A DNA stretch of 64,000 bases from contig JAKFAO010000001.1 of assembly GCA_021527695.1 (NCBI GenBank), positions 434,001 through 498,000 of the forward strand, read 5' to 3'. Below are positions 43,653 through 54,750 of the stretch, in pieces; the first letter of the stretch is position 1, and each line of letters starts with the position of its first letter. Under the pieces are notes generated by a model. That model searched no databases, was not told the DNA's origin, and saw only the letters and a program-made list of their open reading frames with translations. This DNA comes from Naematelia aurantialba (taxonomy: Eukaryota; Basidiomycota; Tremellomycetes; Tremellales; Naemateliaceae). A program made the position numbers and the translations under genes.

Positions 43653-44659
43653 GGTGCTGGCGGGGCGCTGGGCTTGGTGCTGCGAGAGTGACACTGAGCG
43701 AGACGGATATCGTTAGAGCGACTGGACATGTGTTGCACCCTTTTGTAGCTCCTTCTCGGCGCCTTGTCGGAACCACGGAGCGCGGTTATTCTCTAGGCTA
43801 TCGCATCCTGGCCTCTCCGGCGACTGCGAGACCGGTGTAGGCCTCGGCAGGCTGCGCGCGATTTGCCTGTGCGAGGCGTCGCCCTAGCAGCATTGTGCGG
43901 CACAGAACTCGGCAAGAGCAAGAGGTCAGGCCTTGCAAAGACGGACAGCAACGGCCCGGCTATGTAGCGTCCCGTCGCTCGCCGCGAATTCACCGCCTAA
44001 CTGCCGGCGCGGTAGGCTCCAGAGCGGCGCTTGCTGAGCAAGCTCGAGTAAAGCTTGCTGCTTTAGGCAAGGGGCAACTGCCCAAGCGGCTTGCCCGCGG
44101 GCTTGGTGCCCCAGTGAGTAAATTAAAGCCATTGACGGACGAGGCTGCTGCTTGTTCGCCTGGCTCCCACAAGGGGTAAACACAGGGGATAACAGGGACC
44201 TCGGCTCTTGGCTATTGAGCATCCCAACAGCCCTATCGAGGTCTCCACGGGGGAGAAGCAGAGGACCCCACGACCCCGATCTTGGACCGATCGGGCTGCG
44301 TTGGCATCTCATTGTTGTTTGTGCGGGGATTGTCTTGCCCTCTTGGCTTGTGTTCCCACTCTGCTGGCCTGGACCCCCCTCCCCCCCCTCCTCCCAGGAC
44401 GCCTGGACGCAGTCATGGCCGGTTGGCTCCCTGTCTCTCTGGTCTTGCGCTGTGTTATGGCAACCCGAAGATCCGAAGAAACCTACGCGGACCGTCTGTT
44501 CCCGACTGCTTTGCTATGCGCACATGACCTCACCATGTACGGTTCTCCACATATTCTCCATTTGTTCCGGTCGGCCGGTCGTAATATATATGCTGCAGCT
44601 TCCGATGCGATCTGCTCAGACTGCTCGTTGCCCCGGACTCGTCACTACGAAATACCACC
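43653..44659. promoter_or_regulatory. Divergent promoter of transaldolase-family and sugar porter genes
   Basis: About 1 kb lies between two divergent starts, with a C-run (44378-44400). Open frames inside show no recognisable product. It should carry both promoters. Confidence 0.45.
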
Positions 44660-47187
44660 ATGTCCTCCACCTCATCCAGCGTGGAAGCCCCACAAGTCAC
44701 ACCGGTGCCCCAGCGCCAGGCGTCGAGCTACGGCGCCGAGAAGAGCTCCAAGCAGGACCTCCACCACCTCGAAGACATTGAAGATCAACATGGGCGCGCT
44801 GCCAACAGAAATCGCAACATCTCTGCAAAGTGAGTGACCACCCATCAGATTGATGGGACCTGTGTGATGGGTGATGGGTGTGATGGCAACTGACGCGGCT
44901 GCCAGGATCCAGAACCCTCTTGTGGGGCTCACCCGGGAAGAGCTGTTCGAGTCCTCGGACAAGTTCTGCGCGACTCATGGCTTCGACGACAAGCAAGATC
45001 TCTTCCGTAGAGCCGCAGTGCTCGCGCAGAACCCGACTGCGTTCGAAGAGCTCACCGACCTCACAGAGGACGACAAGTACTGGGTCAGGCGCGAGTATAC
45101 CCGTGAGTCTCCACTGACCGAGCTCGTCGACGACGGCTGATCCCGCCAAGACAAATGGAGCCAGACCAGTGCTCTGTACTACCTCGTGATCGTTTGCTCG
45201 ATCGGATCCGCCATTCAAGGGTAAGTCCCACCTCAACTGCCTGTGCCTTTACTGAGCAAGACAGATGGGACAACACTGGTGCCAACGGTGTACGTCGAGT
45301 CACAAGCACCCAAAACGTCGTTCTAACAGCAACAGGCCAACTTGAGTTTCCCCGCCGAGTTTGGTATTGTGGACAATACCTGGCTCACCGGCATGATCAA
45401 CAGTGCACCCTCCCTCATGGTCGGGACCATCGTACGTGGCGCCAAGTATTTTTATCCCCACGCTCACCAGCGACAGTCTGCTCTGCTCTGTGACCCGGCA
45501 AATTACTTCCTCGGTCGCCGAGGCGTCATCTTCTTCACTGGGCTATTCTGTGTCTTCCCTGGTGAGCACTTCCCCCTGCGGTCACAGACACGCAGTATAC
45601 GGGCAACGTGCTGATGGTGGTAGTGCTCGCGCAAGGGTTCACTCGCAATTGGTACGAGCTGTTTATCTGCCGATGCTTGCTCGGCCTCGGTATGGGTATG
45701 AAGATCACGACCATCCCGATCATGACGAGTGAAGCCGCTCCGGCTTCGATTCGCGGTGCCCTCGTCATGTCTTTCCAGCTCTGGGTCGCGTTTGGTGAGT
45801 GGTCACTCGACTCTTCCCAACCCAGGCTACTCCCTATCGTCATTTAAGACTCGCACGTCCCCATTCAAATGCCAGTTTATATCCAATGTCGTGCTTGCAC
45901 CCCATCGCTGCTTGGATCCCCATTACTGCTCCGGCTCGTGTCATTCTCACCAGTCCTACTAGCTGAACTTATAACGAAAAAGTCATGCTGACAGCCACAG
46001 GCATCTTCTTCGGCTTCTGCAGTAACCTTGTCCTCTGTACGTTGTGATCCCAGATCAATCAGAACCACACTGACAGTCGGCTCAGACCGAGTGGGCGACA
46101 TTGCATGGCGTCTCCAGATCTCGGCTGCCTTCATCCCCGCCGTGCCGCTTCTACTCCTCATTTGGTTCGCACCAGAGTCCCCTCGATGGCTCATGAAGAA
46201 AGGCAACTACCAGAAGGCGTTCCGCTCGTTCTGCCGCCTGAGGAAGAGCGAGATCCAAGCAGCACGAGACATGTACTACGCGTACTGCCAGATCATCGAA
46301 GAGCAGGTTGCGTTCAAGGGCACTTCATACTTTTCGAGGCTAGGCGACATCTTCGTGGTACCGAGACTGAGGCGCGCGAACCTCGCTAGTTGGGTCGTCA
46401 TGATCTCTCAGCAGCTGTGTGGTATCAACATCATGTGTGCGTAGTCGACCTCTACTGACGTGGCAGCAAGAGTCGGTGGCTGATGTGGTTGTCAGCATTC
46501 TACTCGTCGACAATTTTCTCCGAGGCTGGGTATTCCACCAAACAGGCGCTGTTGGCCTCGTTCGGCTTTGGCTTGGTCAACACGATCTTTGCGCTCCCTG
46601 CCATCTGGACGATCGACACCTTTGGCCGGCGAAACCTGCTGCTGTTCACGTTCCCTTGCATGGCGCTGTCGCTGTTCTGGGCGGGGGGCATGTTCTACCT
46701 CGACACGGCGAACCCTGCGCGAGTGCCGATCATCGCGCTCGCGGTCTACATCTTCACCGCCTTCTACAGCCCGGGCATGGGCCCCGTGCCGTTCGTCTAT
46801 GCGGCCGAGGCGTACCCGCTCACGCACCGCGAGGCCGGCATGGCCTTTGCGGTCCAGCAGAACAACATGTACTCTGCCGTGCTGGGTCTCACCTTCCCGT
46901 CGATGCTGGCGGCCTTTGGGCCGGCCGGCGCCTTCTTCTTCTACGCCGGCACGAACCTGCTCGCCTGGGTGCTCATCTTCCTCTTCACGCCCGAGACGTC
47001 CAAGCGCACCCTCGAGGAACTCGACTTTGTCTTTGCGGTCCCCGTCCCCGTGTTCGCAAAGTACCAGACCCAGACGTGGCTGCCCTGGTTCATCAAGCGC
47101 TGGGTGCTGTTCCAGAAAGACGCAAAGCTCAAGCCGCTGTACCACCTCGAGGGCGTCGGCGGCCAGCTGCCCGAGCGATTCCATTGA
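44660..47187 (+). CDS. MFS sugar porter (hexose/polyol transporter family)
   Basis: The start at 44660 gives MSSTSSSVEAPQVTPVPQRQ. An N-terminal cytosolic segment (NPLVGLTREELFESSDKFC, NPTAFEELTDLTEDDKYWVR) is typical of a fungal subgroup of sugar porters. Membrane segments begin LYYLVIVCSIGSAIQG|WDNTGANG. Family motifs are present: NYFLGRRG, CLLGLGMGMKITTIPIMTSE, WFAPESPRWLMKKGNYQKAF, QQLCGINIM, TFGRRN, GPVPFVYAAEAYPLTHREAG and FTPETSKRTLEELDF. Twelve membrane segments are likely, in the plasma membrane, with substrate a sugar or polyol taken up with protons; which one cannot be told. About nine small introns lie in the first two thirds; from about 46494 to the TGA at 47185-47187 the gene is a single exon. 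Confidence 0.88.
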
Positions 47188-47800
47188 CACGGCCAGCTCG
47201 CGACGGCCGCGTTCCCGCGGCAGTAGTGATGTCGCTCGCGACCGCCACGGCGACTGCGGCAAGGGTGGCAAGGCGGCGGGATGTGGCGGGATTCATCCGG
47301 TTCTCAGCGGGCGCGGGTCCGCGGGTAAAAGCTGTACGATATATGCGTGTGAAGAACCAGTAGCGTTGCCTATCTCAGAAGCAGACGATCTCATGTACCG
47401 TGCATCTCCGCTCTGTCGTTCTGTCCCTCGTCCCTCGTCTCCCGTCGCTCTGTCACTCTGATAAACAAGATGCAGCAGTAGGCAGCACTTACTCGGCAGG
47501 TTTAAAATAACCACACCCAATTCCACCCGGCTTACGGCCGTGGTTCGGTCTATTTTGCCACTATTAGGACTCGATTTATTTATCTATTTTGTGGGATCCT
47601 GGATTCGACATGGAAAGCGTCGGGCCGGGTCCGCGGACACTGCTCTGAGAGCCTCGACCTCTGTGATAGTTTGCGTCTGTGATATAACATAAAGTGGTGC
47701 GAGCGTGAGGGTATAGCGGCCAGCCGTCGTCAGCAGTGGAACGTGAGCTCCCCAGACCAGCACTGCAGTCGGGCAAAAACACGGAGAGAACGCCTTCGCG
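47188..47800. other. Intergenic region between two transporter genes
   Basis: About 613 bp between plus-strand genes. No gene or clear element seen. Confidence 0.4.
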
Positions 47801-50168
47801 ATGCCGTCCGAGTCATCTTCGCGCTCGCCCTCGCCGACTCCGACAATGTCTGAACGGATCTCGGACAGCCCCCGTATCCACTCGGCCCCTCTGCCAGAAT
47901 TTGGGGACGCAGCGGAGGCCGATCGGGCACTGCAGCTGGATCGCACCGAGAAGGCCGGGTCCGGTGACACCGACACGATTCGCGGACCCACGGACGAGGG
48001 GGACAAGAACCTGCCGCTCCAGGGCAGCTTGGACAAGGAGGACGACGGGGATAAGTGGACAGTTGGCTGGAACGGCCCGGGCGATCCGGAGGACCCACTC
48101 AACACGCCGCCCCTGAAAAGATGGTGCGTCGTCTGCTCTCCTCGACTTGGACGCAAGCGTTCTGCCAGGGAACGAGGGGTGGTGGGTGGTGTGCGATGCA
48201 TGGCTGAGTACACTTAGGATCATGGTCGTCGTGCTCGGTATCGCGTGTGCATGCGTGACGTGCTGCTCGAGCATGTCCGCCGCGACGTACACCGGCATGG
48301 AGGCGCAATTTGGTGTCGGCCAGGAAGTGTGCACGTTGGCCGTCTCGCTCTTTGTCGCCGGGCTGGGTGTTGGTCCGCGTGAGTTGATTCGCGTCCCTGC
48401 CTCACACAGACACGGGTGCACAAGCCGTCTAGGCCTTCCTCCACAGGAGGCACTGCCACCTGCCACCGCCCTCGGCTTGGCGATCGGGCTAGCTGACAAT
48501 GGCCATGTAGTATTCCTCGGTCCGCTGAGCGAGTTCATCGGCCGCAGTCGCGTGCTGCATTATGGCTTTGGGGCCTTTTTCCGCAAGTCCTATATCGCTG
48601 TGGGGAGGTTGGCGGCTGACGGAGCTCCAGTGTTAAACTTCCCAGTCGCGTTCGCCAACCATATCTCCATACTCCTGGTCTTTCGATTCCTCACGGGCTT
48701 TGCGGGCTCGGCTTTCCTCTCCGTCTCGGGTGGCACCATCTCGGATATCTTTCCGAATGCCAAGGTCGGGACGTAAGTGTCGCTCTACTGCGTGGAGGGA
48801 AGAGTAAGCGAGGGGACGATTATGGGAGGAAGAGTACGAGGGGGACGAATACGGAGAATGGAAGAGTAGAGGAGAGGGACGCCACCGCAGGGAAACCATG
48901 CGCACTCCGGGAAACGAGGACATGGCGGCTGATGACAGCATAGACCTATGATGATCTTCTCCGCTGCGCCTTTTCTCGGTCCAGTGCTTGGCCCGCTCCT
49001 CAGTGGATTTATCAATCAAAACACCTACTGGCGCTGGACATACTATGTCGTCCTCATCTGGGCTGCGGTGATGCTGGCGTTGCTGCTCATCTACGTTCCG
49101 GAAACCTTCAGCACGGAACTCCTGCGTCGTCGGGCTGTCAAGTCAGTATCGATCACATGCCCATCGTCCCCTACAGTCAGGCTAGGGCTTATGCGCAATT
49201 CACAGATTGAGGCAAGAGACTGGGCAGCCGTGGATCGCACCTGTCGAAAAGCTCAATCATACCTTTGCAGCCGCCTTGAAGAAGAGTATCAAAACCCCAT
49301 TCGGTCAGTCGTCGCGTCAAGAGAGTGTGCGAACCCACGTCCATGTTCACTGACCAGCACAGTCCTCCTTATCACGCAGCCGATGGTGCTCTTTCTTGAT
49401 TTGTGGTCCGCCATCATTCTGGGCATCTTGTATCTCTCCTTCGGCGGGGTACCGTACATCTTCCGTACGCAATACGGCTTGTGCGTCCTGGGCCGCTAGA
49501 TTCCGCTCGCCGTTTCCCGTGGCTGGTCGCTGATACTTGCTTAGCTCGCTGCAGCAGACTGGTATGGCGTTTATGGGGATCGGCTTCGGGCAGATATGCG
49601 CCGTCGCCTCGCAGTCGTACTTCAACAGCCACTACCGCGCCATCGCAGCCGCCAGCCCCGGCGGCAAGGCCCCGCCCGAGGCGCGACTCGTCATGGGCTT
49701 CTACGGCGCTGTGCTGTGTCCCCTCGGGCTGTTGCTGCTGGGTTTGCTATCGTTCAGCAAAGTCCCTTGGATCCTTCCCATCCTCGGCTCGTCCTTCTTT
49801 GGCGCTGGCATGGTCCTGTCCTTCAACAGCACGTTCACATATCTCGTCGAGTACGTCCTCCCCTCTCTCACGCTCTTGTGATGCCCCATGAACAGAGAGA
49901 TAGAGAGCAAGAGCTGGGAGCCGTAGCTGACAGCACCGGCAGCGCATATCGACCGGTCGCGGCATCTGCGCTAGCGAGCAACTCGTTCCTTCGCTCGTCG
50001 TTCGCAGCGGGCTTCCCCCTCTTCGGGCAACAGCTGTATCGCCGCCTGGGCTCTGTGGGCGCGACCTGCCTACTAGGCGGGCTGATGGTCCTGACTATCC
50101 CTTTACCGTTCGTCTTCCATCGTATAGGAGCTCGTATCAGGGAACGCAGTGCATTTGCCGCTGCGTAG
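47801..50168 (+). CDS. MFS transporter, DHA1 (drug:H+ antiporter) type
   Basis: The start at 47801 gives MPSESSSRSPSPTPT and a polar N-terminus of about 105 residues ending WTVGWNGPGDPEDPLNTPPL, a form common before the first membrane segment of fungal DHA1 proteins. Motifs follow: FLGPLSEFIGRSRV (motif A), GFAGSAFLSVSGGTISDIFP, FSAAPFLGPVLGPLLSGFI (the antiporter motif C) and NTYWRWTYYVVLIWA. The second half carries FMGIGFGQICAVASQSYFNS, SFFGAGMVLSFNSTFTYLVE and ALASNSFLRSSFAAGFPLFG. About eight introns. The likely role is proton-driven export of toxic compounds or polyamines at the plasma membrane; the substrate is unknown. The reading around 48590-48660 and 49140-49350 requires introns whose exact ends I did not fix. 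Stop TAG at 50166-50168. Confidence 0.85.
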
Positions 50169-51756
50169 TGGGTCTCGTGGCGGGGTAACCCAGCCTCCGC
50201 ATCGCTTCACGCAGCACGTATAATGCTAGCAGCCGGGCTCGTATCCAAGTATAGCTCCCGTAGAAGCCTAGACCTGCCGTAGAAGTCAAGATCTGTCTTG
50301 GCAGTCCGGCAAGAACTCAGAAGCCTAGAAGCCTAGGCCTGGCTCCAGCTCGGAAGTCCGGGCAGGGCAGAGGCATGGGAGCAGCATGAGTTAGACGTCG
50401 CTTCAAGTCCAGATAGATCTAGGCTGGTCTGGAGCCATCGCGGAAGTCCAAATATATTGCGATATAGCCTATGATAATAAAAGATGTAGACTGTGGATTC
50501 AGCTTGCTTTGAATAAGTGGCCGATCTTGGCCTTCGGAGCGCTGGTCGGCGCTGCTAGTCTCGCCTCCAGTGCTTCACCACTCTTTCCGTTGTACCACAC
50601 CTTGCCTTCTCAGCGACAATGCCTTCTCAGCGACAATGCCTTCTCAGCTACAAATAGCGTATGTAAGTAGCCCGGTCGTGTCCCAAGCCCTCAAGTCTCC
50701 CATTGCAGTATATCAAGCTCTTACTCGCGCGGTCCGCGTTGCAGAACTCAACAGAGCGCTTTCAAAGCCTGGGCGGCTTCCTTCCAGTCTGACGTGGCAT
50801 TGCACTCGCTCGGTATCAGACCCAAATTCCACCTACCATATCAATACGACATTATTTCTGTCCTACTGCTCCTCTGTCCTGCCTCGATAGCAACTCGCCG
50901 CTTCGCAATACAAAGGTGAGTGTCGTCCTGCCTTGTCTCTGGCCACTCCTCGCATCCTCGTCTTCGCGCTGCCCCACCCGGTTACTCCATCCTCTCCATC
51001 CCGGCTATGACGAACATCAATTGTCGCCCCAGTCCTACTGGCCTCTATCCCGCTTGCGGGGGACGCCGTGCGGATTGACTATATCGCACACAGCCAAGTT
51101 GCATACTGAGCCTTCTTCCTCACTCGATCACTTGCTCCCATCTCTCCGCTCCGCGCGGCTTGCTCTCAGCCTCCGCGCAGGTCGGTTCGGTTGCTCTCCA
51201 CCCAGCCCCCACTCTTTTCTTTCCTTTTACGGAGGAGAAGCACCGAGGCGGTGGAGTTGCAGTCGCTCGTGCTGACCTCGATCGACGTAGGTGGCGGCGC
51301 ATCCGAGGCGACCTCAGGCGCAACGCGCTCCTTTCCACCGATATGACACTGCGGTGAACCATCGAGGTCAGTGTGCGAAGCCCTCTACTCCATGCCTGCC
51401 GAATATTTCTGCGGCACCCTGCTGTCCCTTCCTTCCTCTTATCACTTGACAATCCACCACCTATCCGCACTGCAGTCCATTACGACAGACCCAAACGCCC
51501 AGAGATGATTTACACTTCCATGCTAAAACTGACCCTTCGGGGGCTGAAGTTAGTTTGTACATTAAGAACGGCCAACTGAGGGCTTCTTGGGTCGTTATTT
51601 CTTTCCCCGCCGTTCCGTTTTCAAGCTCCGCTGCGTGCGCCTTGCTAACTGGGTGGCAGACGCACCTCTTCCGCTGACCTGTTACCGCGACAGAGGGCCG
51701 CGCCGTCCCCACGTCCACCGCGACGCAGCGCCACGTATGCTGGGCCCACGCTCGCC
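50169..51756. promoter_or_regulatory. Long intergenic region upstream of PI-PLC
   Basis: About 1.6 kb. The first third holds degenerate short repeats (AGAAGCCTAG, GGAAGTCC) at 50260-50460 and three near copies of CCTTCTCAGCGACAATG at about 50601-50650. AAAGGTGAGTG near 50910 and GTGGCAG near 51655 look like a donor and an acceptor, so 5' UTR introns of the PLC gene are possible. Confidence 0.4.
50601..50650 (+). repeat. 17-nt direct repeat, three copies
   Basis: CCTTCTCAGCGACAATG occurs twice in a row, and a third copy is altered at its end. Confidence 0.75.
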
Positions 51757-53992
51757 ATGACCGACGACTCGCTCGGCGTCGTCGTCCCTGCCGCGCTCAC
51801 GAATGGCGTGCCCATGCAAAAGATCTCGTCCAAAAAGATCAAGCAGGTCATCGTTCGTCTCAAAGACGGCGCCATCGTCTGGACCAGTCGAACGGGCAGC
51901 AAAAGTGAATTGCCGGTTACCGTGTACTCGGCACGTGCTGATGGTCGTAGTACCGATCAGCTCGATCAGGGAGCTAAGACTGAATCAACCACCCGATGAC
52001 ACGTACGCCTCCAAACGGTGGATCAGCATAGTCTATGTCCGGTCTTCGCAATGGAAAGTGTTCCACATGGTGGCACTCAGCGATGAGGTGTACACCCTGT
52101 GGGTGAACACCCTCAAACAGCTGGTGTCGGAAACTACCGACCGCCTCATCAACGACATCCCAGCCTCCGATCCCGACATGATCTGGATCCGCCAACTGTG
52201 GCCTGCTGGGGCCAGAACCATCGACGTCGACGCCGCTGTTGGTCTATGCAAGCAGATTGGTCTGGAAGTGCCGCTCACCTCGATGAACAAGCTTGCCGTG
52301 AGCCTGTATCCATGTTACTTGATATAAAGCTGACATTTCAAGGGTCCGTTAGACTGCGCTGCTTTCCGAGATCTCGTCCGCGACATGCAGTCCAGACCAG
52401 AGGTTGATAGTTTGTACGACGAGCTGGCGCGTGGAGGTCTGCTCGACCGCGTAAAGGTCGAGAATTTTCTGCGTGATACGCAGAAAATCGAACCGGGCGA
52501 CATCTTTGATACGTTCGCTCAAGCCCATGTATGGACTGTCGAATCTCTATGCGACTTCCTCGCCTCGCCCGTGAATGCGACTCGGAAGCCCATTGACATG
52601 ACGAAGCCGTTACAAGACTACTTCATTTCGAGCTCCCACAATACATACCTTGTGGGCGAGCAATGGCGAGGTGAGAGTACCGTCGAAGGCTACATCAGGG
52701 TGCTTTTGGCGAAATGCCGTTGTGTTGAAAGTGAGTCTCGTAACAGGGATAAGACGATACGCTGCTAACGTTTGCAGTTGACATGCATGATGGGGAATTT
52801 GAGCCTTTGGTCTACCACAAGAAAACCCTAACAAGCAAAGTGCCTGTTCGCGACATCCTCAGGGCGATCAACAAGTACGGCTTCGTCGCGTCGCCTTACC
52901 CCGTCATCATTTCGGCCGAGGTGCATTGCTCGTCAGACCAACAGGAAGTCCTGGGGCAGATTCTGCGAGACGTTTTCGGAGACCGGCTGGTCTCCCATCG
53001 GATCGACGACTCGCCCTATCTGCCTAGTCCAGAAGCCCTCCAAGGTAAGGTGTTGTTCAAGACGAAACCACCTACGACTGCTGTGTCACCCAAGCTCGAT
53101 GCTTTCCCCCCAGACTCCACGTCTTCCACAGAGTCCGACTCTGGCATCTCGCGTCTCGCCCGCCGACTGAGCATCCAGAGTTCGGAGAAATCGTCGTTTT
53201 CCCAAAGCCTTACAGATCTGCTCGTCTACACTGCTGGGGTCAAGTACCAAGGCTTCTCCAAGTTGGTCCAGTATCAGCCCCGACACCAGTTTTCGGTCTC
53301 GGAGCGGACCGCAGCTCGGATCATCAAAGAGAATCAGGCGGATTGGATCAAGCACAACTTTTCCCATATATCGCGGGTTTATCCGAAGGGTGCTCGAGTC
53401 AACAGCACGAATTACAACCCTATTCCGCTGTGGTGTGCTGGAGCCCAGCTGGTAGCGGTCAACTGGCAAACGATTGGTGAGCCATTCTGTCTACGGTTGA
53501 ATACTCGACTGACAGGCAGTAGATGAGGGCGCGATCCTCAATCAAGCAATGTTTGCTGACAGTGATGGTTATGTCCTGAAACCGCGAGCTCTTCGAGAGA
53601 AGATACAGGAACCCGTCCAGACATACCAGGTCCGAATCGAAATCATCTCTGCCCAACGCCTTCCCCTGGCGTCTGACCTGTATGTCGAGGCGACTCTGGA
53701 TGCGACCAATCCGCAAAACGAATGCGTGACACGCCGTACTTCTGCTATCCGGGGGACGTCGCTCAATCCGTTGTGGAGCGAGACGCTCTCGTTCGAGATT
53801 TGCACCACGCGATCTCTGTTTGACCTGACCTTTGTGCACCTGGAAATCAAAAACAAGTCATTGCTCGCTCAGTGGATACGGCCCATGTCGGCCGCACCCC
53901 GGGGGTATCACCATCTCCCGCTGTACGATCCTCTCTTTTCGAGATATGTATTTGCTACGCTGTTTGTGCGGATTGATGTAGATTCGTTGTAG
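51757..53992 (+). CDS. PLC1: Phosphoinositide-specific phospholipase C
   Basis: The start at 51757 gives [17 protein letters not shown]. The order is PH-like domain ([38 protein letters not shown]), an EF-hand-like region ([20 protein letters not shown]), catalytic X box, linker, Y box and C2 domain. In the X box I can see the first catalytic His in [12 protein letters not shown], the Ca-binding pair in CRCVE|IDMHDG (across an intron), the second His in [13 protein letters not shown] and the Glu in [13 protein letters not shown], so it should be active. The Y box has [33 protein letters not shown] and [11 protein letters not shown]. The C2 domain starts [15 protein letters not shown]. It cleaves PIP2 into diacylglycerol and IP3 and controls calcium signalling and stress growth. 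Its H-K-K-T sequence after the second His differs from the usual H-G-x-T. Stop TAG at 53990-53992. Confidence 0.93.
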
Positions 53993-54453
53993 ATCTTGGG
54001 TACGGGCATTACGAAAGTGTTTGTAGCAGTCGAGCATGTTGCAAGTTCAAGCGTGGAGACCACGGACGAGATTATGACATTCATGCATTGCATCGTTACA
54101 TTTGCATGTACTTGCACATGTGATTATGGCCTTGCGCTCAACCTCAGTACTTGCATCGTTTGCGCGATTTGGCGTAGTTGGCATGCACGCGTGGATGTAC
54201 GTGCGAGTGCTTGTACTAGTAAGAGTGCTGGTGCTGTTGAATGCATGCAGGTGTACAAGGAATGCTGTGATGGCTATGTTGAGATACCAACTTGTACAAC
54301 TGGCTCGATGTCCTGCTCGTTCTATCCCGGATTTCAGGTCGCCATACAATTGTGCCCTTGGCTAGGTACTCAAGTGGGGTATTGAAGGGTGCGTCTAGAA
54401 GCGATTGACGATACTCGGTGTCCGTATGAGGGTCAAAAACTAGGCAAACATCA

Positions 54454-54490
54454 GCGATCGGTGATCGGCGATCGGTGATCGGCGATCGGT
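54454..54490. repeat. GATCGG-type tandem repeat
   Basis: CGATCGGTGATCGG is repeated about two and a half times. The unit is self-complementary at CGATCG. Confidence 0.8.
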
Positions 54491-54579
54491 AACGCTTAGA
54501 CGCGCTAACCACGACGATGACTGTGATGGGCGGAGCGTAAGGGACTGGAGGTAATGAAGGCAACTGGAGATTAGATACA

Positions 54580-54745
54580 GAGGAAGATGAGATATTAGAG
54601 AAAGAGAAAGATGCGATATCAGAGAAAGAGAAAGATGAGATATTAGAGAAAGAGGAAGGTGAGATATTTGAGAAAGAGGAAGATTTGAGAAAGAGGAAGA
54701 TTGGAGAAACGGGAGATTAGAGAAGACTGGAGATTAGAGAAAGGA
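54580..54745. repeat. GA-rich tandem repeat (about 30-nt unit)
   Basis: Units like AGATGAGATATTAGAGAAAG repeat with shrinking length, close to the last coding exon of the GTP cyclohydrolase gene and possibly in its 3' UTR. Confidence 0.85.
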
Positions 54746-54750
54746 GCCAG

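Larger units (their letters stand above)
53993..54750. other. Convergent intergenic region rich in tandem repeats
   Basis: About 758 bp between PI-PLC and GTP cyclohydrolase genes. It holds a GATCGG repeat and a long GA-rich repeat (separate entries). No gene seen. Confidence 0.5.

Noticed and set aside
43653..43694. N-terminal extension of the transaldolase from an upstream in-frame start
   Set aside because: The upstream codon is GTG, not ATG; the ATG at 43652 gives the expected N-terminus.
46492..47271. Minus-strand open frame of 259 codons
   Set aside because: It mirrors the long last exon of the sugar porter, whose motifs are plain on the other strand.
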